Positions 1-10,792 of a stretch of DNA of 64,000 nt are shown piece after piece (the stretch's first letter is position 1; every line of letters begins with the position of its first letter). The notes under the pieces are model-generated. The model had not been told where the DNA came from. It did not search any database and saw nothing but the letters and a program-made list of their open reading frames with translations. The stretch is from Amphirosellinia nigrospora. Lineage: Eukaryota; Ascomycota; Sordariomycetes; Xylariales; Xylariaceae. Both the position numbers and the translations under genes were made by a program. The stretch lies in the NCBI GenBank assembly GCA_004123355.1, contig SCHM01000001.1, positions 5,076,001 through 5,140,000 of the forward strand, read 5' to 3'.

Positions 1-489
1 GGTGGTCAAATGCGACGTATAACTACAAATGAATGCTTTCAGTATTTAATTGGCTCATTCCTCCGATATTGACGTATTGTTTGGATTAGTACTGAGATGG
101 CACTCAAAGGAGAACAGCATGGTCCGGTCATGTACGGTGTTAGTTTGATAGTTAAATATAGCATAAATATTCAATAGATTTCTCTCGAGCCTTTAATATA
201 GTTTATCCACATGTCAGTTAAACGTCACATTCACATACCATTTCTCATCCGTTTCAAACAGCGTAGCCCAGATCGGCACTGGTTTCACTGACGTCACCAC
301 CTCTCTCTCACTTGCTCGCTGTTTTCGTACCGCCGTTTCACAAGTCACGCTCGAGTTTGCGATACACCAAAGTGCTTCATACGAAGACGCAGACGTTGGT
401 CGGCCGGAGCTAGAAAATATATACGTACATACACAGACTCTCCAGTTTGCAACCTCTGTTTTTTTTTTTCCTCGCAGGGGATAAACACA
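1..489. other. left-edge noncoding stretch, probable promoter of the NTF2-like gene
   Basis: I see no coding sequence here. A pyrimidine-rich tract at about 458-474 lies just before the ATG at 490 and is typical of a fungal 5' leader. No element was recognised. Confidence 0.5.
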
Positions 490-960
490 ATGCCGGCTCT
501 CACACGCACGGAACTTCTAGCGGCCGCGAAGGCCTTCTGCGATAGCTTCATGCAGGGAAAGCCGCTCGACGAGATCCTGTCACATTTCGCATCGACATCC
601 GAGTCAGGAGGAGAGGTCATCGTTGTCCACGAACACGGGGTCCCGCAGCTGGCGCCGTTCATCGGACGCGACTTCGTCGGTCTGGACGGCGCGAGGGAGT
701 ACTTCGAGACGGTGGGGTCGTTGCTGAAGTTTGAGGGTCTCCGCTTTACGGAGTTTGTCGTCGATGCCGAGGGCGGCGGGGATGAGGGGGGCAAGGTCGC
801 TGCTAGAGGGAAGGCTGGGATTACTTGGAACGAGACGGGCCAGAGCTGGGATGAGACATTCGTCTATGTTCTGCGGTTTGACGAGGGGGGGAAGGTGGTG
901 AGGTGGGATGTCTGGGCTGATTCTGGCGCCGCGTACCTTGCTAGACGGGGAGAGCTGTGA
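490..960 (+). CDS. NTF2/SnoaL-like fold protein
   Basis: A complete 156-residue single-exon reading frame beginning at the ATG at 490 and ending in TGA at 958-960. Size and pattern match fungal SnoaL-like (NTF2 superfamily) proteins: an N-terminal helical segment (AAAKAFCDSFMQGKPLDEIL), a central stretch with the FIGRDFVGLDGAREYFETV pattern, and a C-terminal beta sheet with alternating hydrophobic residues ending in VVRWDVWADSGAAYLARR. Proteins of this fold bind small hydrophobic ligands; some fungal members are isomerases or cyclases in secondary metabolism, many have no known role. I see no residue that fixes a reaction. The next gene downstream is an FAD monooxygenase, but 3.2 kb away. The family is fairly sure, the function unknown. 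The frame is uninterrupted, unlike several neighbours. Confidence 0.85.
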   Translation: MPALTRTELLAAAKAFCDSFMQGKPLDEILSHFASTSESGGEVIVVHEHGVPQLAPFIGRDFVGLDGAREYFETVGSLLKFEGLRFTEFVVDAEGGGDEGGKVAARGKAGITWNETGQSWDETFVYVLRFDEGGKVVRWDVWADSGAAYLARRGEL

Positions 961-3900
961 AGAGAGGGTGCGGGAGAGAGTTTGGAAGTTATTTGAAGGG
1001 GAGGCGCAAAGAGAGTAGTCCATGTGGAATTGCTTCTGACATGAGGCCGTTTTGGAGTCGTATGGTATTTTCACTAAGTTAAATGTTGAAACAAGATTGT
1101 CCTGGTAGCTATAAGCCCATACGAGCAATAGTGAGGGGAAATTTTATATTGCTCCTTTTAGGTTTATTGCCGCAACTATCAATATAATATGAAAAAGCTC
1201 ATGTGGGACATCTTTACGTTCTCTGTTAAGGAAATATCATAGACAATGATCGCACAGGACTTGAATATTCGACCTGCATAATACGCCTAACGGCATCCAG
1301 CAGTAAAAATGTCCACCCCTGAACAACTTCTAGTACTACATAAAAAAGACATAATATGTAAGGTGTGACCAATTCTCGTGCTCAAACGATTTAAACGGAG
1401 TTTATATTCAGCTTATAATCTCTCCACGGTCTATAGGGTCTCTAGTTTCTTATTTATCTATACAGTTTAACCTCGCTTTTTCCCTCTGCTCACAGATAGA
1501 TCTCGAGACTTCTCCTTCCTCCGGTAGGGTCTCTGACTGTAGACCACCCAAGACGGGTTCGTATCTTATAATTTGCTCATAGCCAAAGGGCTTTATGTGA
1601 CCCATAGCTCTGTGACTTGTCCGTATGACATATGAGTAGAATGCCCGCGCTCTACTCCATTGGTATCCTAAGGAACATCGACAAATGATCATGTTCAGTT
1701 TCTACTAAGTGAGTTTTTTAATCGCCCCGTCGACACCGGTATTTTTAATTGCCACGTACGAGGCGAATACCTTCTGTGAGACTAACGATATTCCAACTCC
1801 TGACTATAAATCCTATATTACATGTCGCCACTACTGAGCCCGCCAGATTATACCGACTAAAGTAATTATTCTCCGAACCTGGAAAACGCTATGGTTAAGT
1901 AGTAATCGTGAATAGTTCGTTTGACTCACGATATTACGTCAAAATAATCACGAGATGCTCTCGACGTCTTAACTTGCGAGTTAGTTGATATTAACTTACA
2001 TGAAGGAGTCACCGGGACTTAGTCAGCGACCTGGCAACGACCATAACAGGATATTGTGGGCGAATAAAAGGCCTCAGAGAGTGAGTTGAATAACCGAAAA
2101 CTCAATACCCGAGGAGGTTGGATACCCGAGGAGACCAACACGCGAACAACTATGAAGTGGTTACACTTAGGTTCTTACAAACGCGCTCCGATGTGGGTCG
2201 TACTTAAAGATAAACCTCACAGCTAACTAAAACAACCTCGACCAATCATCTCAACCACTAGTAGTTGCAGATATACTTAGTCGTACTTCCCCGAAGTGAA
2301 ATTTGGCCCTATGGTTGTCATTGCCGCGTCTAGCAGGTCTAAAAATTCGAGTTATTGGATGTATGAGGGGTCACAACTAATCCTTGGTGTCGGCGAGACC
2401 GTGAGTTAGAAGCGTAGGAGCTGACGATGTACTAGTGATCCAAGGCGTCGAGGACAACTGCAGACGCTAATCGGCGAACTAAGTCAAAAGAATTCGAATC
2501 GTGCTTGGGTTTCGTCGGTATGGCAATCTGGGTTTCGAGGCTGTGGGTTGAAGATGGTTGCTGACTGAGACCACGACACACTAGAGCGCCTCCTCCTTCT
2601 ACCCTCACAGATCGACCAAAATGGCCTATGTTCAGTTCCTTGTAATTCGAATATAATATTAATAATGAGGAGATGAATCTGGTTAATACAGGATTCCATG
2701 TAAGCCAGATAAAAACTCGTTGAGATAAAAGAAAATTTTCATAAAAAAGGGGGATGGAATGAATATAGCTATAGTAACTGTTAGGGAGTTATGGCTAGTT
2801 TATTGATTGCTTCAATAGAACCTCATAGATAATTAGATTGTTGATATATATATTAAACCTCGTTGCAAGGATCCATTTGACCTTTTATTTAAACTCGGAC
2901 ATCTTATTGCTGTTGCAAGTTTGCTGATGACTTACCTTTACCCCAGCAAAGCTTATTTCTTAGCTTAGCAGTTTAAAGTTAGAGTAGAATGTGCTTTCGG
3001 CGCCTCGGGAGCTACGAAGCCATAGCTAGCCCTATCGCAACAATACGAAAAATACGAGTAACGTGAATAATATGAACAAAACATCTGATAGAGAGGCCTG
3101 CTCTCCACTCTGTATCCCGAACGATCTGGGATAGACCATGAGAAACCTGCAGGCCAGCATTAGCTCCTTGACGAAGAAACATCAGCTAAGCTTAAAATAC
3201 TTCTCTATACTAAGATGTAAGTTTGTTACGTCATCAACTTGCCAAAGACGAGGATCAAGGATTCATATGTGAATGTCTCGAGCAGAAATCAACAATAGAC
3301 GCCGAGGATGGAGGTGTTTTACGTGCCAGTAGTCATCATCACTACGTCCGTCCTCCTTGAGCATTTGTAAACCATTGCTAGTATAATCAAGACTTGACGT
3401 TGGTCCGTCACTCATCCGCGCCGGGGCTCTCGTAACCCACGAAAGGCCCCAGTTCGGCACGAGCCCGATCTACGCGAATAAAGTGTGCTCTAAGTGTATG
3501 AGTGTTTCAGCCAAGAACCCCATAATAGAAGCAGTCGCCCTGCAAGTGCGGTAGACCGGGGGGTCGGGATTCTCTGTTCCCGAGGGTACGAGAAGGGGAC
3601 ATCGGCCGACGATGCATGACCGCAATGCGCTTGGGTAGTTTATAGTATAGCGGCTATGAAAATGTCGGTCCCCGCCTTCGCGCGATGTGGGGATCTTGGT
3701 TCTGGATAACCGATCGGCTAGTCGACTAAGTGGAGGGGATTCGAAGAGTTGTCAACTTTGCCTGGCTAGTTTCCATACCGTTGAACAGATACTAGTGAAT
3801 ATGCTGATAGACATAATGACGTTATTCCGCAGAGTCTTTCTCTATATGCATTCTATTGTGAGGCTTTCCAAAAGAGAATCAGTCAGTTGCGCGCTTGTAA

Positions 3901-4172
3901 AAAAAAAAGTGGTGCCGCTCATAAGCAAGTCGGTGGTGCGCGGCGACGAAATGCCGTGATAGCGGATCGACTAGGAAGCAGTGACAAGGACGACGAAGCG
4001 ATTTGGTAGCAAGCCAAAAAATACATAAATAGAGACATGAATTCCCTTTCTGAAGTACGAAGCGTAGAAGAAACAAGCAGAATCATACAACACACAAGAC
4101 CGCCCAAAAGGATCATACACCCAGCATCAAGCTTCAAGCAGTATCACAGAACGCAAAAGGACTAAAGTAAAT
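961..4172. other. 3.2-kb intergenic stretch without recognised genes
   Basis: Both strands are dense with stops; the longest open stretches are under 95 codons and resemble no family I know. Composition is mixed, without the extreme AT bias of heavily RIP-mutated DNA. The phrase TACCCGAGGAG occurs twice near 2107-2135. The last 150 bases (about 4020-4172) probably hold the promoter and leader of the monooxygenase gene. Confidence 0.5.
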
Positions 4173-5870
4173 ATGAAGGTTCTTGTCGTTGGCGCTGGAA
4201 TCGGTGGCCTCGGCGCTGCTACTGCCTTGAAACGACCGGACACGATGTCGAGGTAGATACTACTCATTCCAATATGTTCCCTCGAGTTCATGCCGACTGA
4301 CGATGGTTAGGTGTTCGAAAACTCATCGTTCTTGCACGAGGTCGGCGCAGCAATCCATCTCGCCCCTAACGCTACCCAGTGAGTAATTCTCGGAACTACC
4401 TTCTTCTTGTTCTGGCAAATTTTGGAGCTAGCGTTTCCTTTCTGAGATGAGAGAGTGTCTAGATGCTTTTGTAACTCTCGTGAATCACGATCTGGGTAGT
4501 TATAACTGACTCCGAGTGTGATAGTGTGCTAAAGAGCTGGGAGTGCGACTTGGAGGCACTGGCACCAGTCCAGTGCGAGGGAATACGGCTTTACAATAGG
4601 CACCTCGACCCAGTTGGGCAGGTAAGACTATTCTTTCACCCTATACTCCCGAATTGCGTAGATTAGTGAGGTACTGATACATATACCTACCCGATAGGCC
4701 GTCACCTATGAAGAAGGCAAAAAAGCAATCGGTTGCACAGACCCCTGGCTGCACGTTCATCGTGTCGATCTTCACGTTGGGCTGAGAGAGCTCGCTGAAA
4801 AGCCTTACCAAGGCCGTTCGGTGAAAATTCATTTGAAATCCAAGGTTGACTCGGTGGTAAGTAGCTCCCATACAGATTCAACAGTGTTAGTATTGGTTCC
4901 AACGCGTGACTGGTGCAGAATGCGGAAACTGGAGAGATCCATCTCGTAGACGGGCGCACGGTCAAGGGAGACCTGGTGATCGGAGCAGATGGGCTACACG
5001 TGAGTACAGAGCGCACTCCCTGTCGGCGTTGTGCATGTTGCTAACGTTTGCTCGTAGAGTTACACTGTTGGAGCCATAGTCGAAAACGGCAGAGATAAAA
5101 TCGGCTTAGGCCAGAGAATCTTCCGCTTCCTCATCCCCACTGCGAAGGCGCAGGCGAACCCGGCGGTAAAGAAGTTGTTGGACACGATCGGTATGCACCA
5201 GACCAGCGCCATCGGGGACTCGATTAATCGCCTGATTATCTACCCTTGCCGATCCGGTGAGCTTCTCAACTGCGGCTTCCTTCATACAGGTGATGATGAC
5301 GTTGGTGCCGAGTCGTCGTGGCTCAACCCAGGAAGCTTGGATAACCTCATGGAGAAGGTTGTGGGGTTCGACGAAAGCGTTGTGGAATTCTGCAAGATGG
5401 CAGAAGACCTCAAGCTCTGGAGTCTGATGACACGCGATCCTCCCCCGTCATTTGTCAAGGGCAGGCTCGCTCTCCTGGGCGATGCGGCACACCCGATGCT
5501 TCCGCGTAAGTCTAGGCCTTTCTACTCACCTCGGTCTCGTGGTACTAATTCGAGGATAGATCAAGGACAGGGTGGCGCGCAAGCTATCGAAGATGCCAGC
5601 GCCCTTGGGGCTGCGTTCCCAGCCGACACGAAACCCGAGGAGGTCCCTGAGATGTTGGAAATCTATAACAAGGTCCGATACGACCACACCGTCTCGATCT
5701 GTATACTGTCTCGGGTCGCCTTTGAGCGTCGTGCAGAGCAGCTCGACGAACTCAAGAAATACGTCCCCAATGCGACGCTGGAGGGACATAACCATTATGC
5801 CCACTGGAATTCTTTCCCAGCTGCCGAGATAGAGCGTTTGCTAGCCGAGCGCCGCGCCGCGAAAGCGTAA
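4173..5870 (+). CDS. group A FAD-dependent monooxygenase (salicylate hydroxylase-like), one-base shift in exon 1
   Basis: Seven exons: 4173-4252, 4311-4378, 4525-4621, 4698-4856, 4919-4999, 5058-5505, 5560-5870, with GT...AG introns. Visible are the N-terminal dinucleotide-binding motif (GAGIGGLGAATAL), an acidic-residue context VFENSSFLHEVGAAIHLAPN, the DG motif (GADGLH) and the GD motif (LLGDAAHPMLP then HQGQGGAQAIEDA, rejoined across the last intron). These define the single-component flavoprotein hydroxylases that use FAD and NAD(P)H to hydroxylate aromatic or polyketide-like substrates; the substrate cannot be read from sequence. Length, about 430 residues, is normal. Oddity: after the codons for ALKR at about 4235 one base is missing, so exon 1 as written hits a stop; adding one base gives the expected GHDVEVFENS continuation. 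Either a sequence error or a recent inactivation; all later exons keep good codon sense. Confidence 0.88.
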
Positions 5871-6331
5871 TGACCATGTCATGGAGGACAGACGCCTCCT
5901 CGGAGAAGGGTCATCGAGCTTTTACTTCTCTTCTCCAACCACTAGATAATCTATAGCTGTTAACGCAAGCTAAATAATAAAATCGTGTGTATTGGCGAGA
6001 AGTCGTTCATTTAGTTGCACCAGTGAGATGTAAAACGAAGCCTCGGCAGTCTTACAAGGGGATCCGCAACAATATGCACAATAGACTGGCGGAACCCGAA
6101 TACGGCTTGACCTAACCGAGTATAGCAGTCCAGATAAGTTTATCTAAGCTGACCCCGAGTATCACCAACATTCACTCATCATTCGATATTCCTCGCTTAT
6201 TGATTTCCTTAAAAAAGGGCTACCCCTTTCGATTTCTCTCCCTTATATATCATACACACACGTATATATGTATATTGATTGATTTTAATGAGTGTTGTAT
6301 AAGCTCGTGTGATAGGAGACGGCAAGTCATC
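5871..6331. other. intergenic region between the monooxygenase and the membrane protein
   Basis: 460 bases without a supported gene. It contains the 3' end of the monooxygenase transcript and the promoter/leader of the membrane-protein gene, with a TATATAT-rich stretch around 6243-6280. Confidence 0.5.
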
Positions 6332-7680
6332 ATGGTGAGTGCCCATTACTTCACTTAACTCGGCATCTTCTCTCTCGGGTTGCGCACTTGCTGAGTAGCC
6401 GGAGCAAATAACTAAACTAGTACTCCAGGCGTTCGACATGAAATATGTCTTGGTGCCGCTCTTCGTCGGCGCCTCGATCTTCGGCTTTCGAGCCACCATC
6501 ATCACGATGCTAGGCAATGGCCTGAGCGTCGTGCTGAGCTCAGTCAGCTCCGGCGTCACCACGTCGCTGAAGGGAGCCCCGTCGCCCTTTCTGACGTCAT
6601 ATACGGGCGTGTCTGCCGTCGACTACCAGCTCTGCGCCATGATCAGCTTCTTCTCGGCCATCATCGACGGCAACGTGCCCTGGGACGTGACCATGTTCTA
6701 CGTGTGGGGCATGGCGCAATTCGCCGCTGCGTGGACCCTGCTTGTCCTCGAGGCGAAGCGTGTCGGCAACCGCGGACGGCTGGTCTCCTGGATCGGCACC
6801 GTGGGCATCTTGTTCCAGAACTTGACCTGGACCTTCACGATTCCGCTGTACCTCGCCCTGCACCTCGTCACGTCGCCCGTCGCGAAGCTCAAGAACGGCG
6901 ACGGCGACGGCGCCCGCCGCTCCCTGTTCGTGTATCTCTGGGACCTGGCCCTGCTGCCCATGGCCGTCACGCTGACCTTCATCGTCCCGGGCATCTTCAT
7001 GAGCATGCCGCGGCTGTTCGACCAGGAGGCCGCCACGCACTACAAGTGGATCGCCATCTGGCAGCCGTTCCCGGCCTGGACGGTCCTCGGGCTCGGGTTC
7101 CTGCATTATGGATGCTACTACACGCTCGGCAGCCTCAGCCCGTGAACGAGGAGAACGAGCCCACGACGAATAGCCATGGGTACATGGTGGCCGTCCGAGG
7201 CGTGTACGAGTTCGCGCTCGCGCTCTGCGGCACCAGCCATCTGCCCATCATGCTCCTGACGCTCATGCCCGAGGCGGGCCGCGAGTTTCTCAGCCACGCA
7301 TTCCCGTACTACGCGCCCGTTTTCCGGAGCCTCTCGTTCGCCAAGACTTTCATCCCGCAACCCTGGTACGATGCGCCGAGCATCGACCCTGCTACCTACA
7401 AGTCTGGCGACCTTGGTGTCCTCGCCCAGCACTTCTTGCACTACGACTTCTACGTCGGCACGTTCCCTGTGCTGATCTGGTCTATGTATCTCTATATGCG
7501 GACCGTTAAGGACGCCAGTCTGGGCAAGATGCTCGGCAGGGCGGGTATGTGGTTCCTGATTGGTGGCCCGGCGGCCGCTGCTATCATCTTGAACTGGGAC
7601 CGGGACGCGGTCACAGAAGAGGGCGAAGAGAAGCTTAAGAAGAGAATTGAAGAGGAGGTCGAGAAAAGGAAGACTAAGTA
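6332..7680 (+). CDS. multi-pass integral membrane protein of unknown function; first exon is only the start codon
   Basis: The ATG at 6332-6334 is followed directly by a GTGAGT donor; the intron (6335-6428) has a good branch site (ACTAAAC) 15 bases before its AG, and the second exon opens AFDMKYVLVPLFVGASIFG in frame. An alternative start is the internal ATG at 6438. The product, about 430 residues, has roughly eight hydrophobic segments in two halves joined by a hydrophilic loop (KNGDGDGARR), with a charged Glu/Lys coiled tail (EEGEEKLKKRIEEEVEKRK). The frame breaks at the CCC at 7139-7141: one base short, after which the protein continues (NEENEPTTNSHGYMVAVRG) to the TAA at 7678. I recognise a fungal membrane-protein type often seen near metabolic genes but cannot name a function. 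The GC content is high compared with flanking DNA. Confidence 0.75.
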
Positions 7681-8950
7681 AGGGGTGCTGATATTTGTGA
7701 AAGGTAAGGAGTTGAGTATGTTTGGATTAAGCAGTTAAAAAAAGGCGGGCGTGTCATGTCAGGGATACAGGATTAGGGTATAAATTAAATATATAGGTGC
7801 TACCTTGGGGGCGGAAACTGCGGGTAAAAGGGGTTACCGATTTTATAAGTCTTGACTTGAACTTTGAACTGTCATCGGACCATCCCGTAAAGATATATCT
7901 ATATATGCTTTCTTTGACGCACATACGCTTTCCACCGTTCCTATGTTCTTAGCCTATCAAAATGATATCAGCCTCGTTCTAAAAATCGACAATACCTTTT
8001 CCCTTATATGTTAACCGTCGACCTATGACAAGAACTTTGAGCTTGCTAGCTTGCTACTTCTATTACATTTTGAGGAGACATCCATCTCTCATACAGATAT
8101 ACCCATGGTGGCGAGAACTCGCCATGTAGGACTAATACCTGGATGGCAGACTGTTCCAAATCATCAAAACCCCTAGGTATATGGGCTGTTTCTACCTAAA
8201 ATCTAGGGTCTAAAAAATTACCTTCCGGCTCTATTACGATTGCGTATTGCGTTTTTATCCATCTCACAGCCGTCCTATCTCTAGAAGGGTATGACCTCAG
8301 AGAAGCCAATCGAATAGAATCGTTATAAGGATGATGAAACGCGGATTGAACCTCACGATAGGCAAGATAGTATACTTTAACATACGTACATCCAGTTTAG
8401 TAAGCCCCTGGGCGTATTCATATGAGATACATGTGCGTCTCTATCTGATCCCCTCCTGTTGCGTAGCCTCTTGTTCCACATTACCACTTCGAAACGCCGA
8501 ACACACACTCTCGGTGATAGATCGATGAGTAGCTAGTTAGACACATATATATTCCACACCAGTATTATGGACGACAAGGTTCTAATTCTAGTCGAGTCCC
8601 ACATGTCTACCATAGGCCAACGAATCCACGACTTCTACATCAACGTGCGTTACACATACACATACACATACACACAAGAATGTGCCCGCGTGATGTACAT
8701 AGGTGGCTGCTGCTGGCCTTATTAGAAGCCGAGGACAACGCGCGAAGTACCACAACGTGTCATGCGGACATACTCCTGTCAAATAAAATACGTGCCTCGG
8801 GTTCGCCTCATGGCTGCCGGCCGCCTCCGCTTCAAACTCTTACTAGTTCTTAGATGGATCTGGTGCATGGAAGGCGTATGGACAAACGTATTCTTCTTTT
8901 TATATATACCATTCTCATCTTGATGAGACTAAATGTCTAAGTTTATCTAT
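7681..8950. other. 1.27-kb intergenic stretch
   Basis: Low-complexity CA-rich repeat (ACACATACACATACAC...) at about 8652-8676. A weak coding-like segment starts at the ATG at 8567 (see rejected items). Otherwise nothing recognised; it holds the 3' ends of two converging transcripts. Confidence 0.5.
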
Positions 8951-10792
8951 CTATCCACTCACAAGCTGATCTGCTGTTAGCTCGGGCGCCGCGGGATCTA
9001 TAGGCGGTTCCTTGATACCACCGTCCTTCTCGTCCGTTTTAGGGAGCTCATCTTCCAGTTTCTGTCCATTTCCATCGGCGTCCTTCGCCGTTGTGATGGA
9101 TGTCGTGGAGGCGGCAGCGGCAGCAGCAGCAGTTTGCTCTTCCTGTTGCTTCTTCTTGTCCTTCTTCGACGTCTTTATACTACCCTTCGCCAGCGCTTCT
9201 TTCGGCAGCGGCCGAACGATGGGCTGGGCGATCCACCAGGGCCGTTTGCATGCTTTGACTGTCGCCACCGAGCTTTCCGGGTCATATTCGAGGTCGTCGG
9301 CGTCGTGGTGGTCCTTAGTATCACTTTCCTCTTTGGGTGGTTCCGCGACGGCTTGCGCTATGGCTTGGGAGGAATTGACACCTCCTCTTCTATGTTCTTC
9401 CCATCCGTTCTCTCGTAGTCTATTAACCCTTGAGCCACGCGCCTCTCTACCATACCTAGCACCTTTTCGATGCCGTTTATATCGCCGGGATTTGTCCTCG
9501 CTAATGTGTCGCGGATATCGGTGTGCCTGGACACGAAGTGGCGCAGAAGATGGAATAGGTGTGGCCGGACACCTACGATGTTCGGAGACGTCGAGCGCTG
9601 CTTGCTCACGCCATTGTGTTTCACCTTCTTCCGCGCCGGTCCTTCTTCATGGTCGCCATTCGAGGCTGATGTATCCTGAAGCCAAGATTCATCATCTCCC
9701 ACGACAAACAGCGGCCTTCTCTCGGGCGGCTCCTGCTCGAAAGCATACTTGTGCAGGATATCCAGGTATCGCCTGAAAATAGCGTCGACTCTGTAACCGC
9801 CCTTACCGTCCCGGCCTCGCCAGTACTCGCGCCCTTCCTGGCCTACCGGAGGCGGCGCGCCGAAGACGGACGGATCGCTGAGGTTGCCCTCGGCGCTCAT
9901 GACGGCATCGGCGCCTGTGGCCTCGAGACACTTTTCCACGTCACCGTGCTGGAGGATGTTGCCGTTCGCGAAGATGACGGTGTCCTGCGGCAGATGCTCC
10001 CGCAGATATCGTATGTAGCCCCAATCGGCGACGCCTGTCACATGCCCCTTTTGCTCCCTCCGCCGTCCGTGAACGGTCAGGATGCTGGCGCCGGCGGCTA
10101 GAACGTTTCTCGCATAGGCCAGAGTGTCCTCCTTCGTCTCTAATATACGGATCTTGGCGGTCACGGGGATGGATAGATTCTTGTGAAGGATGTTAATCAG
10201 GCGATAGATGAGGTCCTGGTCCTCCTGCAGGAATGCGCCGTAGTGCCCCTTGCGCGCTATGCCCTGGGGACAACCGAGGTTGAGGTCGACGGCGTCGCAA
10301 TAGGGGGTCACCATCTGCGCGGCGTGGAGCAAGTGTTCGGGGTCATTGGCGCAGAACTGAACGAACAGAGGGCGGTCGAACTTGGGGTTTCCATCGAGGA
10401 ACAGGCTTGTCGGGTCGCATTCTGGTGTTCCTATGGGCTGTTTTGTCGCCTGGAAATGTGAGTCTCTATACTTGGGCGTCGCCTCGAACAAGCGGGCGTG
10501 AAACATGGGCGTGTAGGCAAGCAGCTTGGCGTTTTCTTGAGGCGTGAGGAAGGATCGTGTCAGCCTACGCCATGCCTGTGCAGTTGGCCGACCCGTTAGC
10601 ATCCAATATCCAATATTCAACAATCCAGCGCAGCGCAGCGCAGCCGATGAAATATGAGGCACACACAAATTCGGATTGATCCACCATAGGCGCAACCACA
10701 AACTTAGGGCTGCCGAGGCTTTCATAAAATGCGCGACCGTGTAGCTTGCTCGCCGACGTCGACGCCGACGCCGCTGTCGACGGCGAAGCCAT
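8951..10792 (-). CDS. DUS1: tRNA-dihydrouridine synthase 1 (Dus1), one-base shift before the C-terminal tail
   Basis: Reduces uridines in the tRNA D-loop using FMN and NADPH. On the minus strand exon 1 runs from the ATG at 10792 to the residues APMVDQSEF; an intron (GTGTGTGCC...CTGCACAG, ending just above about 10575) joins to AWRRLTRSFLTP. Family marks are visible: APMVDQSEFAWR, AYTPMFHARLF, the FMN-site phrase QFCANDPE, the catalytic-cysteine segment VDLNLGCPQGIARKGHYGAF, KIRI, TVHGRRREQKG and FANGNI. About 510 residues in all. Near 9360 the frame breaks (one base short) and the adjacent frame continues through SSVATVKACKRPWWIAQP and a Lys/Glu/Ala-rich tail to 8951; fungal Dus1 proteins carry this type of tail, so I include it. 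A GTGAGT close to the stop leaves open another 3' exon. Upstream in-frame codons before 10792 contain no ATG. Confidence 0.92.

Noticed and set aside
604-1128. Long frame antisense to the NTF2-like gene.
   Set aside because: It overlaps a clearly coding gene in the opposite frame and continues into stop-dense DNA; composition-driven shadow.
6597-7106. Arg/Glu/Gly-rich frames on the minus strand and in another + frame over the membrane-protein gene.
   Set aside because: High GC makes all frames open; the hydrophobic-segment frame is the one with splice signals and family-like pattern.
8567-8770. Possible two-exon small gene (MDDKVLILVESHMSTIGQRI... then, after a GTGCGT donor, a short second exon).
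   Set aside because: The first 26 codons look protein-like, but the putative intron is made of CA repeats, has no clear branch site, and the product (about 53 residues) matches nothing I know.
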